Source: Lachnospiraceae bacterium | GTDB taxonomy: Bacteria; Bacillota; Clostridia; Lachnospirales; Lachnospiraceae | NCBI GenBank assembly: GCA_900770345.1 | Contig: CAAGKF010000310.1 | Location: 1 to 6,494, forward strand | Length of the DNA stretch: 6,494 nt | Direction: 5' to 3' | Shown: positions 6,159 to 6,494 of the stretch, piece after piece | Layout: each line of letters starts with the position of its first letter | Numbering within the stretch: the first letter of the stretch is position 1 | The notes under the pieces: generated by a model | Databases searched by the model: none | Seen by the model: only the letters and a program-made list of their open reading frames with translations | What the model was told of the DNA's origin: nothing | Position numbers and translations under genes: made by a program

Positions 6159-6414
6159 GAAACGGAGATGAAGGCGGATGACCCGAAGTGGTGGTGATTT
6201 TCAGCCCAGCCCGCTGAAATGCCTATTCACAGCCAACCAGTGCTGGACGTCCTTTCTGGATGCGGGCGGTCTGTGCGATATCGAAGTGGAAGCCGTCACC
6301 AAAATGCTGGCCTGCGGCACACGGATACTGGGTATAAAAGAGTTCGGGTGTGATAACCCGGACTGTCATCACGTAAAGTACCTGACCAACTCATGCGGCA
6401 GCCGTGCCTGCCCG
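6159..6414 (+). mobile_element. IS91-family element fragment
   Basis: About 0.25 kb of an IS91-family element between an IS3 fragment and an IS256-family end. It holds the ribosome-binding region (AAGGCGG directly before ATG 6178) and the first part of the transposase gene. The oriIS/terIS ends are not in view. The left boundary could lie anywhere from about 6159 to 6178. Confidence 0.6.
6178..6414 (+). pseudogene. IS91-family transposase, N-terminal zinc-binding fragment
   Basis: The first 79 or so residues of an IS91/IS801/IS1294-type rolling-circle transposase. The sequence includes FLDAGGLCDIEVEAVTKMLA, then the zinc-ligand cluster FGCDNPDCHHVKY and NSCGSRACP. In the family the ligand series continues with CPxCG. 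Here the frame is replaced right after ACP by the end of another element, which adds a short unrelated tail (EPVHRFV) and a stop at 6436-6438. The HUH/tyrosine catalytic part is lost, so the product cannot transpose. The start ATG is supported by the expected N-terminal sequence and a purine-rich site upstream, though that site is unusually close. Confidence 0.82.
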
Positions 6415-6494
6415 GAGCCTGTACATAGATTTGTGTAATTGCCTGATTTTGATATGTTCAATCCAGCATCAAATGAAGGTTAATTTATGGACGA
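6415..6494 (+). mobile_element. IS256-family element, left end (continues past window)
   Basis: Directly after the broken IS91 reading frame the sequence reads GAGCCTGTACATAGATTTGT and continues to GTAATTGCC. This resembles the terminal repeat of enterobacterial IS256-family elements (IS1414-like) as I recall them. The terminus contains an imperfect palindrome at 6422-6437. The transposase start follows about 70 bp inside. The first base may be 6414 or 6415. Confidence 0.6.
6487..6494 (+). CDS. IS256-family transposase, first codons only
   Basis: The window ends at ATG GAC GA, the MDE start shared by many enterobacterial IS256-family transposases. A good ribosome-binding site, GAAGG at 6475-6479, lies 7 nt upstream. 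Only two full codons are present, so the call depends on the element-end sequence beside it. Confidence 0.45.

Larger units (their letters stand above)
5660..6165 (-). mobile_element. IS3-family (IS600-like) element, 3' part only
   Basis: About 0.5 kb of a roughly 1.2-1.3 kb IS3-family element, oriented on the minus strand. It retains its right terminal repeat and the C-terminal half of OrfB; OrfA, the frameshift region and the left end are gone. Inner boundary: homology to the transposase core ends between about 6158 and 6178, where an IS91-type sequence begins. The element is immobile by itself. Confidence 0.75.

Noticed and set aside
1..6494. CRISPR array, tRNA, rRNA, toxin-antitoxin or defence system
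   Set aside because: No regularly spaced repeats, cloverleaf-like sequence or paired small genes were seen on either strand.

Overview
The window looks like part of a large virulence plasmid of Escherichia coli (EHEC/STEC or related EPEC type) or a close Shigella relative. Its core is a four-gene, same-strand cassette that I recognise from memory as the plasmid ecf operon (ecf1-ecf4), also known as shf - wabB/rfbU-like - eptC-like - msbB2. Dense insertion-sequence debris on the right and a decayed recombinase on the left fit an accessory plasmid segment. Organism and plasmid type are inferred from gene content; no replication or transfer gene is present.

Layout. Positions 1-138 hold no recognisable gene but carry T-tracts about 10 bp apart. 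Positions 139-402 are the C-terminal third of a serine recombinase (helix-turn-helix only, catalytic domain gone). Positions 403-738 are an AT-rich non-coding leader with A-tracts, a weak sigma70-like promoter candidate and an inverted repeat just before the first gene. The cassette follows: shf (739-1560, carbohydrate-esterase-4-type polysaccharide deacetylase without a signal peptide), wabB (1560-2666, GT4 glycosyltransferase, stop/start overlap with shf), an eptC/cptA paralogue (2756-4477, inner-membrane phosphoethanolamine transferase) and msbB2 (4604-5539, second lipid A myristoyltransferase). From 5660 to the end are three IS pieces: the 3' part of an IS3-family (IS600-like) element on the minus strand, the 5' part of an IS91-family transposase gene on the plus strand, and the left end of an IS256-family element that cuts the IS91 gene and runs off the window.

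How the genes fit together. All four products act on lipopolysaccharide. WabB is described as adding a GlcNAc to the heptose side branch of the R3-type inner core. Shf, a cytoplasmic-looking deacetylase, is a plausible partner that would remove the N-acetyl group. The EptC-like protein would add phosphoethanolamine to core heptose phosphate at the periplasmic face. MsbB2 supplies the secondary myristoyl chain that completes hexa-acylated lipid A. The cassette therefore changes charge and acylation of core and lipid A together. Published work on the pO157 ecf operon reports thermoregulation through curved DNA and H-NS. The A/T-tracts upstream of shf are consistent with that.

I do not see an undescribed defence, CRISPR or toxin system here. 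The points most worth checking are the missing signal peptide of Shf, the structured leader with no visible Shine-Dalgarno, the uneven divergence of the eptC paralogue, and the nested IS junctions.
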